Source: Thecamonas trahens ATCC 50062 (Eukaryota > Apusozoa > Apusomonadida > Apusomonadidae). Taken from it: a DNA stretch of 64,000 bases. Below are positions 32,907-42,049 of the stretch, in pieces; the first letter of the stretch is position 1, and each line of letters begins with the position of its first letter. The notes beneath the pieces were generated by a model. That model was not told where the DNA came from and did no database searches. It worked only from the letters and a program-made list of their open reading frames with translations. The DNA lies in assembly GCF_000142905.1 (NCBI RefSeq), contig NW_013657673.1:186510-250509 (forward strand), given 5' to 3'. A program made the position numbers and the translations under genes.

Positions 32907-33609
32907 TTAGAACTCGTCCGACTCGGCGTAGGCTGCGAGCGGGGCATACGCGCCGCGCGGGTGGTCGGCTGACGGATCAGGGACCGAGGGGAGATCCTGG
33001 ATGACCGCCACAGAGGTGCCCGAGAACTCATGGAAGAACGAAAAGTTGAAGGCGAGGATGAGGAGGACGGCCGCCCACTCGCAGAGAGCAATCTTGTTAG
33101 CGTGCGCGGACCAGCCGAGCGAGGAGAAGATGCCGAGTAGGGCGAGCGAGGTAAAGTTGGCAGCGGCGATGCCCTGCTTGAGCCGAAGTGAGGCCCGGGT
33201 GATGAGATTGACGCTCCGGGCGTGCTGGTCAACCGCCGCCGACAGGAATGCGCACACAAACGCCATGTACACCAGATACAGGACAAAGAAGATGACAGCC
33301 GACGTGTCGTGAACGTGCGAGCACGCCTTCTCGTTGCACACCGTCAACGTGACGAGAAACACACACGCCACCACCGACAACGCCGTCGCGGCCTTGTTCT
33401 TGACATGCATCACAGAGTCCGTCGGATGCCTGCAAGATCCAGCTGGAGCTGGATGTAATCGTGGAAGCACACCGCCGCGCACATCATCATCGTCCCCACC
33501 ATGACAAACACGCCCACGCCCACCGCTGCCTCGGGCACAGACACCAGCAGATCAGAAATCATCGGCACGTGCGGCGGCGGCGCCACATGACCCACCGCAA
33601 GTGCAATGA
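32907..33609 (-). CDS. Frag1/DRAM/Sfk1-family membrane protein, 5' end unresolved
   Basis: Six-TM-type membrane protein related to PGAP2, DRAM and yeast Sfk1 (lipid remodelling or autophagy roles in those relatives). The first part, VIALAVGHVAPPPHVPMISDLL followed by VPEAAVGVGVFV, matches the family signature of a histidine-containing loop, PxISD and PE. The frame breaks near 33424 (HDYIQLQLDLAGIR to TDSVMHVKNK; one base missing). Later helices are CNEKACSHVHDTSAVIFFVLYLVYM, ANFTSLALLGIFSSLGWS and EWAAVLLILAFNFSFFHEF. The first TM helix and start codon are probably on an upstream exon: a plausible acceptor (ATACAG) lies just before 33609 and the C23 tract at 33654-33676 would be intronic. I could not place the donor. 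Confidence 0.5.
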
Positions 33610-33653
33610 CTGTATCCGCCGGGGCAACTCGCGATCCGTGAGTCCATCGTCCT

Positions 33654-33676
33654 CCCCCCCCCCCCCCCCCCCCCCC
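33654..33676. repeat. C23 homopolymer
   Basis: Twenty-three C on the plus strand, probably in the first intron or leader of the minus-strand Frag1-like gene. The remaining sequence to 34071 holds no gene that I can support apart from a possible missing exon. Confidence 0.9.
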
Positions 33677-34071
33677 TTCCATCAACGGCTTTTTTCCGCC
33701 ATCCCGCCCACCCGCCAGCCGCACGGCCTTCTTCTTCTCGCCACGGCGGCCATGGCTTCACGGCGGCCACGGGTAGAGCAGCCACAGGACAGCAGCAGCG
33801 TACAGTATGCAGAAAACATGCCTGTCATCTGGAAGATGACTAGACCCTTGAGAATAGCCGGCCCACTGATGCGTGAAGGCACATTGACCGACATGCGTGT
33901 GGTGAGCATGCCTGACGTGTCACGCGTGCTGCAAAAGCCAAGTGGCAAAACCATTCGTGTTCCTTCGATTGAACTCGCTGCCGGCCGAGCCTCTCAACCC
34001 GGCCGGCCGGCTGGCCACTCGCCCAGCCCAGCCACCACTCGTCGCACTCATCGCACACCCGCGAGATAGCC

Positions 34072-35369
34072 ATGGCGACCGAGACGTGGCGGGCACTGGT
34101 GGTGGGTGGGACAGGATTCATCTCTGCACATGTTGTTGAAGCACTGGCTGATGCGGGCTTTGCGTCAGTGACGGCTGTGACACGCGGGCGGACGCCGCCG
34201 CGCGGTGGGGCCTTCCCCACAGGCGTCACTCATGTCGTCGCCGACCGCGACAAGCCCGGCGCGCTGGAGAAGGTGCTGGAGGGCGGCGAGATCGAGCTCA
34301 TTGTCGATTGTGTGGCGTTTGAAAGGGGCCATGTCTCCCGCGTGGTCGCCGCCTACGCCGCCTCGCCAGCGCTGCAGGCCTCGCTCAAGGCTTACATCAT
34401 CATCTCGACAGACTCGGTCTACCAGGTCACCCTTCCGTGGACGAACAAGCAGAGTGCAGACAAGGCATGGGCCAAGGCGACGCGAGCAACGCGCTGGGTG
34501 CCGGGCCCGCCAGAGCCGGCACGCTGCGAGCCGGAGGCGGGATGGAGGCTCGGAGAGCGCTCGCTCCACCGCATCGTCTGGTCGAGGAGGATCAGGACGT
34601 CCGCCACTCGTCAGCGTCAAAGTCGGCCCGTCGTCGGCTCGATTCGTATGGCGACAAGAAGCTTGATGCCGAGCGCGAGCTCCGCCAAGCTGCTGCCAAC
34701 CATGGGTTTCCCTTCATTGCCCTCCGCCTGCCGGACGTCGTCGGCGAGGCCGAGGTCCCCTCGTCGCGCCACTTTTCGATGCAGCGCGCTGTCGCAGACG
34801 GCGAGACTATCGGCCTCGGTATGGACACCCACCTCCCACTTTCGTTTGTGTATGCGCCTGATGTGGCGCGAGTGTGCGTCGCGCTTGCCGGGGCGCTCGC
34901 AAGTCGTGGTAAGGCCAAGGCCAAGGCCAAGGCCAAACGAAAGTCCAAGAGTCGCGACGGCGACCGGCTTCCGCTCATCGGCGAGTCGTTCAACGTCGGC
35001 TCGTACGAGCGGCCAACTCTCCGCGAGTACGTCGAGACCATCGCGGGGGAGCTCGGGCTGAGCAAGTCGCTCAAGTTCAAGCATGGTGGCCCCGGCACCC
35101 ATCTTGTCTTTCCGTCGGTCGACATCGGGCCAATTTCCATGACCAAGCTCGTCGCCACGCTTGCCAGCTACGGCGTCGACTACGAGCCGACGCCGTTTCC
35201 ACAGTGGATGGCGTCGACGGTGGCGTGGTACGAGGCGCACCGCGATGAGATGGACTCGTCCAGCTCGAGCTCGAGCTCTGGTTCAGAGTCTAGCTCCAGC
35301 GCGTCCGGCTCGGCGTCAAGCTCCAGCTCGGCATCCGACTCGCTGTCGTCGGCATCGTCGAGCACGTGA
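34072..35369 (+). CDS. NAD(P)-dependent epimerase/dehydratase (extended SDR)
   Basis: Extended short-chain dehydrogenase/reductase, predicted to act on a nucleotide sugar or similar substrate. The N-terminal Rossmann motif is VVGGTGFISAHVVEAL. VDCVAFERGHV and IIISTDSVYQV follow, and the catalytic YxxxK is in DSYGDKKLDAEREL, then FIALRLPDVVG and SFVYAPDVARVCV. Frame 1 gives way to frame 3 somewhere in 34500-34570 (one base missing), so the YxxxK part is in the second frame. An inserted Lys/Ala stretch (KAKAKAKAKRKSKS) and a poly-Ser C-terminus are unusual for the family. Corrected length 432 aa. Tail-to-tail with the next gene, 11 bp apart. Confidence 0.75.
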
Positions 35370-35380
35370 TGATGAGCTTG

Positions 35381-35874
35381 TCACCGTGCCCGGACCTGTG
35401 CCACGACCCGCGCCGCGTCGAGCTCGCCGCGAACTGAGGTGACCAGGTTGTCAAGCACCAAGTAGGTGACGTCGGTGGCAAGCCAGAGGAGGCAGGCCAT
35501 GGCGCGCCCTTGCGGGCAGCCACGAGGTCAAAGGCATTGTTGATGTGAAAGGTGAGGCTCGAGTTGTCGCCGGCACGGAGGACGTCGTAAACAACGCCTT
35601 CGGCGTCCAGCCGCTCGCAGAGCTTGGTCTGGATCTTGTCGATGACAGCCGAGCCCACGCTTCGTTTGGCGGCATTCGTCAGCCGCGCCATAAAGCCCGT
35701 CGCAGGTACCGCCTTGGCCTTGGGAATGGTGACGATGAGCACGCCCTGGAAGCCTCGCGGGAGGACGGCGGCCGAGACGGCTCGGGCCACTCCCATTCCC
35801 ACCACCACCACAGCTGCCACCACAGCTGCCAGTCCTCCCCAGCCCATGCCCTCTGCAGCAGCGACAGCTTCCAT
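35381..35874 (-). CDS. Small membrane-anchored protein, unrecognised
   Basis: Start at 35874 (MEAVAAAEGMGWGG), followed by a strong TM helix (LAAVVAAVVVVGMGVA) and a soluble part (PRGFQGVLIVTIPKAK, SAVIDKIQTKLCERLDAEGVVYDVL, FHINNAFDLVAARKG). The frame then changes at a GGG run near 35508 (one base missing). The restored frame continues MACLLWLATDVTYLVLDNLV and ends DAARVVAQVRAR-stop. Corrected length 164 aa. No family recognised. Confidence 0.45.
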
Positions 35875-36133
35875 GTAACAAGTGTGTGTACGTGTGTGGG
35901 AGGCGGACAAGTGTGGCGCAGGCTGGTGAGTTTGGTCTCTTTGCCGCTGCAGCGACAGCTTGCGTGCTCGGCGCCCCGGGTATGCGAGTTGCGACGACTG
36001 AAGGCTTGATGCGTAGAGTAGAGACCAGCAGGTATGCGATGGAGGCCGGAGAGGGAGGGAGGAGGATGGGGGATGGGCAGCAGCGCGCGGTGCAAGCAGG
36101 GCGCGGCGGCACATGGAGCATGCGCGGGCCATG

Positions 36134-36774
36134 TCAAAGGAGAGAGCACTTGCGCTTGGACGGGGCGCGTTCGACGCCTTCGAGCGCAGCACGTGCTGCG
36201 GTCTGGAACACAGTGTTCACGTTGACGTCGCTCAGCGCCGAGCACTCGATATAAGAAGCAGCGCCGATAGCAGCGGCAGCAGCCTTTGCTTCTTCGGGCG
36301 ACACCGTGGGCTCTGTGGACGACTCGCGGAGGTCTGACTTGGTGCCGATGAGAAGGATGGGTGCACTGGGGCAAAAGTGCTGCACCTCATCCTTCCACTT
36401 GAGATGGACGTTCTTGAGCGTGTCTGGGCGGACGACTGAAAATGCGATGAGCACAACCGAGGTGTCGGTGTAAGAGAGCGGGCGCAGGCGGTCGTAATCT
36501 GTGTCCGCAAGTGATGTGAGTGAGGGGCTTGTGGGCGCGGGGGGTGAGCAAGGGCAGGCAGCGGCAGCTTGGACATACCCTCCTGGCCAGCAGTATCCCA
36601 CAGTGAGAGCTCGATGTCGACGTCGTCGATGGTGATGTCGACAATGGTCGAGTCAAAGACAGTTGGGATGTATGCGGTCTGGAACTCGCCCTTGGCGTAG
36701 CGCAGCAGGAGGCATGTCTTGCCCACCGACCCGTCACCCACAATGACCAGCTTGCGGGCAACCACGTTGGTCAT
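36134..36774 (-). CDS. Rho/Rac-family small GTPase
   Basis: Membrane-attached molecular switch for actin and polarity. Exon 1, 36774-36579 (65 codons), carries the P-loop GDGSVGKT, effector loop YIPTVFDS and DTAGQE. An 80-nt phase 1 intron (36578-36499, GTATGT...CACAG) restores the Rho signature DTAGQEDYDRLRPLSY. Exon 2 has VVLIAFSV, the guanine-specificity motif as GTKSDLR, ECSAL, and a polybasic C-terminus ending KRKCSLL, a CaaL box predicted to be geranylgeranylated. 186 aa. The catalytic Gln (Q61 equivalent) is present. Rho-versus-Rac assignment is not certain. Confidence 0.93.
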
Positions 36775-37063
36775 GACGGTGGTGGTGGAGGATGGAGAGG
36801 GTGGAGAGGTGGGATGGGGTGAGGTGTACCGCGGACGGCCGTGGTGGCCGTGCTCCTGGTGGTCGTCCTGGTGGTGGTCCTGGTGGTGATGGTGGACGGT
36901 GGTGCGGGGGTACCAAGTTGGCCGGTTGGCGGACTCTGCTGGTCTTGCTCGCTGGCGAGATGGCTGGCGAGATAGGACTGGTTTGACATCGGCTGAGGCT
37001 CTTTCCGAGTCCAATCATCGCCAATGAAGGACAAAGAGTGGCTCACATCGCCATGGTGTATGT

Positions 37064-37065
<2 letters not shown>

Positions 37066-37115
<50 letters not shown>

Positions 37116-37141
37116 CCCCCCCCCCCTCCCCCCCCCCCCCC
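37066..37141. repeat. (CT)n followed by C-rich tract
   Basis: About 23 CT units run from 37066 to 37112, then C-rich runs to 37141, in the region between the Rho gene and cytochrome b561. An antisense ORF across it is an artefact. No gene is seen in 36775-37470. Confidence 0.95.
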
Positions 37142-37470
37142 GAGTCTTGATCGAGGCTGCAATCCTCAGAGGTCTTGGTATACGTAACAGAGGCGAGCAA
37201 TCTATAGCCCGGCCTTGACCCAGCCACCTCGGCATAACCTCGATTACATCCGACAAGGCATGTGGCACTCTTGCCCATCCTGGCTCGGGAGGGGGCTGCG
37301 GGGGGGGTCAGGATTGGGTTGGGACGCAGGGCTTGCGCAAGCGGCGGTTGGTGGAATGCACCTGTCAACAAGTTTGTTGCATGCGCGGGCGGGGGAACCG
37401 AAGCAACAACAGCAATGAGGGGGCTGCGGGACGCAAAACGTCTCTTGCAACACAAGGCTTGTTCATAACG

Positions 37471-38274
37471 ATGCTTCGCACGCGTACCCTGCTGCACGCA
37501 ATGACCCGTGCGGTCTCTGCAGCTGCTGTGGCGTCGGCCCCACGACCGCCTCTCGCCACTCTTGCGTCGCCGTCGCTCGCTGCTGCCCGTGCCTTTGCCA
37601 CTCGGCCCGCTACCTCTGCCGCCTCTGGTGGGGAGACCGCGTCGAACACGCCGCCGCCACCGCCGCCGCCACCGCAGGCCGAGGCCTGGTCGCGACCGGC
37701 GCAGATCCTGCACTGGGCCATGGGCTTTACCATTGTCGGCCTGGTCGGCTCGGGCTGGCTCGCCGGGCAAATCCCCAACGATCCGGAGAAGACCGACGAG
37801 AAGACGCTTGCGTGGCGGTCGACAATGATGCACTACCATGAGTCGTTTGGCTTGCTCATGCTCGCCGCCATTGTCCCGCGCATCGCCATCCGGTTTATGC
37901 ACAAGGCGCCCAAGCAGCTGCCCGGCCCTGCGTGGGAGCATCTCGCCGGCAACCTCTCGCATGCCGCGCTCTACGGCGCCATGATCTTCATGCCGGTCTC
38001 CGGCCTCGCATTTGGCTACTACTCGTGCTGGGGCGTCCCGTTCTTTGCATGGAACGTGCCCGGCCTGCCGAAGGAGCAGTACGACGAGCGGGCCAAGGCC
38101 ATCGAAGACTTCTTCTACACCAACCACCACCGCGTGGGCCAGGTGCTCGAGTACCTCGTCCCGCTCCACATCGGTGCCGTCGGCTACCACCATCTGCTCC
38201 GTGGTCACAACTTGCTTGGCCGGATGAACCCCTTTGCCGCCAAGGTCGTCTCCGAGACCGCCAAAAAGGTGTAG
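37471..38274 (+). CDS. Mitochondrial cytochrome b561, prokaryotic (CybB) type
   Basis: 267 aa. The start at 37471 gives a typical mitochondrial targeting peptide (MLRTRTLLHAMTRAVSAA, rich in R/A/S, then RAFATRP) and a Pro-rich linker. The membrane domain has four helices with the His pattern of bacterial di-haem cytochrome b561: RPAQILHWAMGF, HYHESFGLLMLAA, NLSHAALYGAMIFMPVSG and VPLHIGAVGYHHLLRG. In bacteria CybB passes electrons between quinone and partner proteins. A role in the inner membrane is inferred. The eukaryotic b561 family (CYB561) has a different six-helix core, so this gene is of bacterial or mitochondrial descent. Confidence 0.85.
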   Translation: MLRTRTLLHAMTRAVSAAAVASAPRPPLATLASPSLAAARAFATRPATSAASGGETASNTPPPPPPPPQAEAWSRPAQILHWAMGFTIVGLVGSGWLAGQIPNDPEKTDEKTLAWRSTMMHYHESFGLLMLAAIVPRIAIRFMHKAPKQLPGPAWEHLAGNLSHAALYGAMIFMPVSGLAFGYYSCWGVPFFAWNVPGLPKEQYDERAKAIEDFFYTNHHRVGQVLEYLVPLHIGAVGYHHLLRGHNLLGRMNPFAAKVVSETAKKV

Positions 38275-38286
38275 CGCTCAGCGCTG

Positions 38287-38700
38287 ATGCCGATGCTTGT
38301 CGGCTTGCGCTGCTTGGTGAAGATAAAGCGCACACACCCTTTTGCAACCTATCTTCCTCTCGTCGAGCGCCAGGCCACGAGCTGGCATGTACACCGCTCT
38401 CGACTGCTCGTTGATCATGTCGAGCAGAGGCGAGTATTCCAGAGAGGATCAACCACGCGCGCGTCGGCGTCGAAAGCCGCATTGTTCACGAGGTGGACGT
38501 GGGCCATGATGGCGCGGAAGAGCGTGTCCGGTACATGCGACTTGGCCGCCTCGTTGCCCAGACTTAACTTGTTCGACCTTTAGTCACGCCGGCAGTTTAC
38601 CTTTGCTGACGGCGATCAGCTTTGTCTGCATCTTGTTGTGCGAGCGCGCGTAGCGGTTGGTCTTAAGCAACATCTGATCCACCATCTCACCCGTCAAGAA
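38287..38700 (-). pseudogene. piggyBac-like transposase relic
   Basis: No intact ORF, but translated minus-strand pieces match piggyBac DDE transposases in the right order: TGEMVDQMLLKTNRYARS (about 38695-38590; family pattern 'ETNRYA'), LFRAIMAHVHLVNNAAFDAD (about 38540-38470; family pattern 'LHxxDN'), then LLDMINEQSRAVYMPARG and LALDERKIGCK (about 38425-38320; family pattern 'YxPxxxLxxDE'). The pieces are in different frames with a stop (after KGKLPA), and the segment between the first two blocks is deleted. The relic ends right at the cytochrome b561 stop codon. I could not identify terminal repeats or TTAA duplications. Confidence 0.6.
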
Positions 38701-38869
38701 CAGGGGCGACACGTGGCACAGTGCAAGGATCGCCCCACAAGCTCCAGGGGCAAGATGGCCCCAAAAGGTTCAGTGTATGGTCACGCGCGCAGTCAAACGC
38801 GTCGGACAATCACGCGTGGCCCTGCTTCTCCTACACTGGGACGGTTAAGCCGGATCGCCACTGGCAGTG

Positions 38870-38911
38870 GCACCCCCCCCCCCCACCCACCCACCCACCC
38901 ACCCACCTTTC
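38870..38911. repeat. C-rich and CCCA tandem run
   Basis: A C10-plus run followed by (CCCA)n units in the intergenic repeat island. No convincing gene is seen between 38701 and 39262. Confidence 0.85.
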
Positions 38912-38981
38912 GATATCAAGAGGTGCTTGGTGCACGGAGTGAGCATACTTGGGGGGGAGTGCGAAGCTAGAGTGGAAAAGC

Positions 38982-39071
38982 TGAAACAGCCCACCACTGC
39001 CCCTCAGCGACTACATATATGTAGTCGACTACATATATGTAGTCGCTGAGGGGCAGTGGTGGGCTGTTTCA
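38982..39071. repeat. Perfect 90-bp inverted repeat with no spacer
   Basis: The two 45-bp arms are exact reverse complements meeting at TC|GA between 39026 and 39027. Each arm holds its own inner palindrome CTACATATATGTAG. The flanks stop matching at once outside the repeat. Transcribed RNA would fold into one long hairpin. Confidence 0.95.
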
Positions 39072-39262
39072 AAAGCACCATGTCCGTTCAAAGAGAAACC
39101 ACACACACGTGATACCGTCATATGCGACATTACTCACGTTGTATACACGTGAATGTTTGCAGATGCGACCGCCGCGACGCATTCAAAAGTGCCGTGGCAG
39201 ACCAAACAAAGCGGGTCACACCTACGTCCACACACCACACTCGATTCTTCTGCTTTATCAGG

Positions 39263-40301
39263 ATGCCGAACTTCAACCCTGTGGCCATTGCCGGCGCTGC
39301 TGTACGCACACGCCCCTTGCCCCTCCCTCTTCCCAACTTATCACCCTGTAGCATAGCCAGCCCACAGCCTCCATCCCCCTCTACGCCCACTTTGTCAACA
39401 AAGTCACAGTGGGGAAAAAAGCTCCCGACAGAGATCCTCCACCGTTGCGCAACGGCGACCCGACAACACTGAGCCAGTCAGCCATGCAAGGGCACAAGGG
39501 CACACAAGGAAGACTCACATAATTGGGAGGACGGGGACAGTGCGCAACCATCACGTTCTTCTTCCTCATCGGATACCTTGCTGGAGTAAGTTTGTACATT
39601 GGGTCGCACCACCCGCAAGTGCGGGGGAAGACGGGAGGGGAGAGGGGATTGCAGCACGTGTGACTGGTCACTTCGAGCCACGTTGCGCAAGTCACGGCTG
39701 GGCATCATACGCACACTCACACATACCATCTTTCATGCGTCTGGTCGTTCCGCTACCTCAACAGCCGGTCTTCCACATCACCCAGGCTTCGACTGATAGC
39801 GATCTTTACTGGGGTAAGGTTGTCAACAAGTCGCCGAGTTCCTCTTCGTCGTCCAAGCTCGACAAGGACAACGAGAACGTGAAGAAGGTGCTTGACGCCG
39901 GTGTCTCATTTGCGGTCTTTGCCTTTCTCGCCTCGATCGGTGCGCTTGTGGGCGCGCTGCTGTATGGTGTGCTCTCGGCCGAGTCGCCGCTCGACTCGAG
40001 CTTGACTAAGATCATCACTCTCGCCTCTGCTGCTGTCCTCATCTTCTGCCTCTTCATCTCGCTGGTGGTTGTCGGTGCTGCCGTCCCCGGCGGCCTCAAG
40101 AAGGACTGCGAGAAGAACCCGGCCGCGAACTGCAACGCCGGTTACTACAAGAGCTTCAACGGCAAGGAGAACGGTGCGTCGTGGCGCGGTGGTGACGGCT
40201 ACATCGTCGGCTGCCTGGCCCTGCCGTTTGCTATCGTCGTCCTTGTCATGCCATTCATTTTCAGCCCCGATGATGCCCCGGCTGCGAGTGCCGCCGCCTG
40301 A
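39263..40301 (+). CDS. Four-TM membrane protein, unrecognised, three exons
   Basis: Exon 1 is 39263-39301 (MPNFNPVAIAGAA), exon 2 is 39541-39585 (CATITFFFLIGYLAG) and exon 3 is 39765-40301. Introns are 239 nt (GTACGC...GGACAG) and 179 nt (GTAAGT...CAACAG), both phase 0. The spliced N-terminus makes a hydrophobic helix that neither exon alone contains. A Ser-rich linker and charged segment follow (SSSSSSKLDKDNENVKK), then three TM helices, with a Cys loop (KKDCEKNPAANCNAGYY) before the last. 206 aa. No family recognised. Ends 19 bp from the convergent OGFr-domain gene. Confidence 0.65.
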
Positions 40302-40320
40302 GTGAGAAGTAACACGACAG

Positions 40321-40864
40321 CTACAGCTCAAACTCGTCGTCGTCGCCGAGGCTAAGGTCGCCGAGGTCCAGGTCATCGTCACCATCGAGGCCGAGGTCGT
40401 CAAGTCCGAAATCGTCGTCGTCGTCGTCAAGACCGAGCAGGTCGTCGTCGTCGTCGTCACTTAGCCCGAGGTCGAGGTCGAGCTCGTCGCTTCCTCCCGC
40501 CCCTACCTCAGCAACGTTGTCTCCCAGCGACAGGTCGAGATCGTCATCGTTGTCGAGCAAGCTTCCCAGCGAGTCGTCCTTGGAAGGCGACAGCTCGAGT
40601 TCCAGTTCCAGTTCCAGCTCGTCGTTGTCTGGCGTCTTTTCCGGCGTCGCCTCGATCACGGGCTGGGGCTCGGGCTCGGGCTTGGCCTCCACAACAGGCT
40701 CGGGCTCGGGCTTTGGCTCGGGTTTGGCCTCCACGATAGGCTCGGGCTCGGGCTTTGGCTCGGGCTTGGCCTCCACGATAGGCTCGGGCTCGGGCTCGGG
40801 CTTGGCCTCCACAATAGGCTCGGGCTCGGGCTCGGGCTTTGGCTCGGGCTTGGCCTCCACAGCA

Positions 40865-40898
<34 letters not shown>

Positions 40899-41958
40899 TG
40901 GCCTCCACAATAGGCTCGGGCTCGGGCTCGAGCTCGCCATCCTCGACAGTGTACTCTGAGTATTCGTCCAAGTACATCTCATCGCCGTGCTCTGTCGCAG
41001 CCACCGGCCGGGTGTCGGCCAGACCGGGGTCGGCCGAGGCCGGCGGCGGATCAAAGAAGACCGAGGTCGGGATCTCCGCTCCCTTGCCGAACGGGTTATC
41101 TCGGCTGGCCGGCTCCCACATGGTCTTAAAGGCGCGCGCTCGAGGGGCAAGCGGCCCGCGCTTCTGAAAGGCCTTACGCCGGGTGTGAGCCCGGACATAG
41201 CCGTGATCGTACTCGGTCGGCCCATCGTCGCCAAAGATAGCAACCTTCAGAAAGTCGATCAGGCCGCTGCTGTAGCGGGCAAAGCCGAGGGCAGTGAGCG
41301 AACGAATGACCCGGACGACGATGGCGTCAAAGGAGGACGACGAGGCAAACTTGCGCCCGCGCCGCTGCCAGAGGCCCTCGGAGTCTGCGGCGCCGATCTC
41401 GCCGGTCACCTCGTCGCGGAGCTCAAGGCCGATAAAGCGGAGGAAGAGGCGGAAGGCACGAACAAGGCGGTTGGCAATGAAGATGTCCTTGGTCATGAGC
41501 AAAGCCTCGGGCTTGGAGAGTGGTGAGGCGTGGGCGTTGACGCCGCGCGAGCCGATGGTGGGGAAGAGCCACGAGAAGACGTCACGGTTGGCCGAGAGGA
41601 AGCCAAAGTCATCCCACCACAGCCCAAGCGCAGTGTCGACAAAGTCCGCATGCGGGAGCGGCGGGTATGTGTTCGAGTAGAACTTCCAGTTGACGTATCG
41701 GTCGCGCTCGTACAGCCGCAGCTCGTGTTGCAGCTCCTCCACAGGGTCGGCCACCGCCACCGTTGCCGGCGAGGTGTGGAAGAGCATGGCGTCGACAGGC
41801 TGCTTGCTCGACCGCCACCTCCGCAGCCGCGTCCGCTCACGCACCTCGGCTGCCGGGGAGGAGAAGGTGTACATGACCTGCTGGTCGAGTGAGGTGGCGT
41901 GGGGTGCCTGTGGTGGGGGTAAAGGGCTGGCCTCTTCAGCTGGGTGGCGGCCTGGCAT
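40321..41958 (-). CDS. OGFr-domain protein with acidic repeat tail
   Basis: 545 aa from the Met at 41958. Residues about 85-250 match the conserved N-terminal region of opioid growth factor receptor proteins: [66 protein letters not shown], and [23 protein letters not shown]. In animals OGFr is a nuclear protein that restrains growth; the same domain occurs in many fungi and protists with unknown role. The C-terminal third has [16 protein letters not shown] repeats (PE/PK units from GGCTCG-type DNA repeats), then Asp/Glu/Leu-rich repeats (DDDLGLDDDD). An unbroken frame supports the gene. Confidence 0.78.
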
Positions 41959-42049
41959 GTCGGCGGCCGACGAACGCGGGGACGACAGCAGGGAGTGTGT
42001 GGGCAAAGGGCAGAGTTTGGAAAAGAAGAAGAAGTCGTGCAAGTGGACG

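Noticed and set aside
37015..38208. Minus-strand ORF of 397 aa over cytochrome b561
   Set aside because: It begins in the (CT)n/C tract and is antisense to a clear b561 domain.
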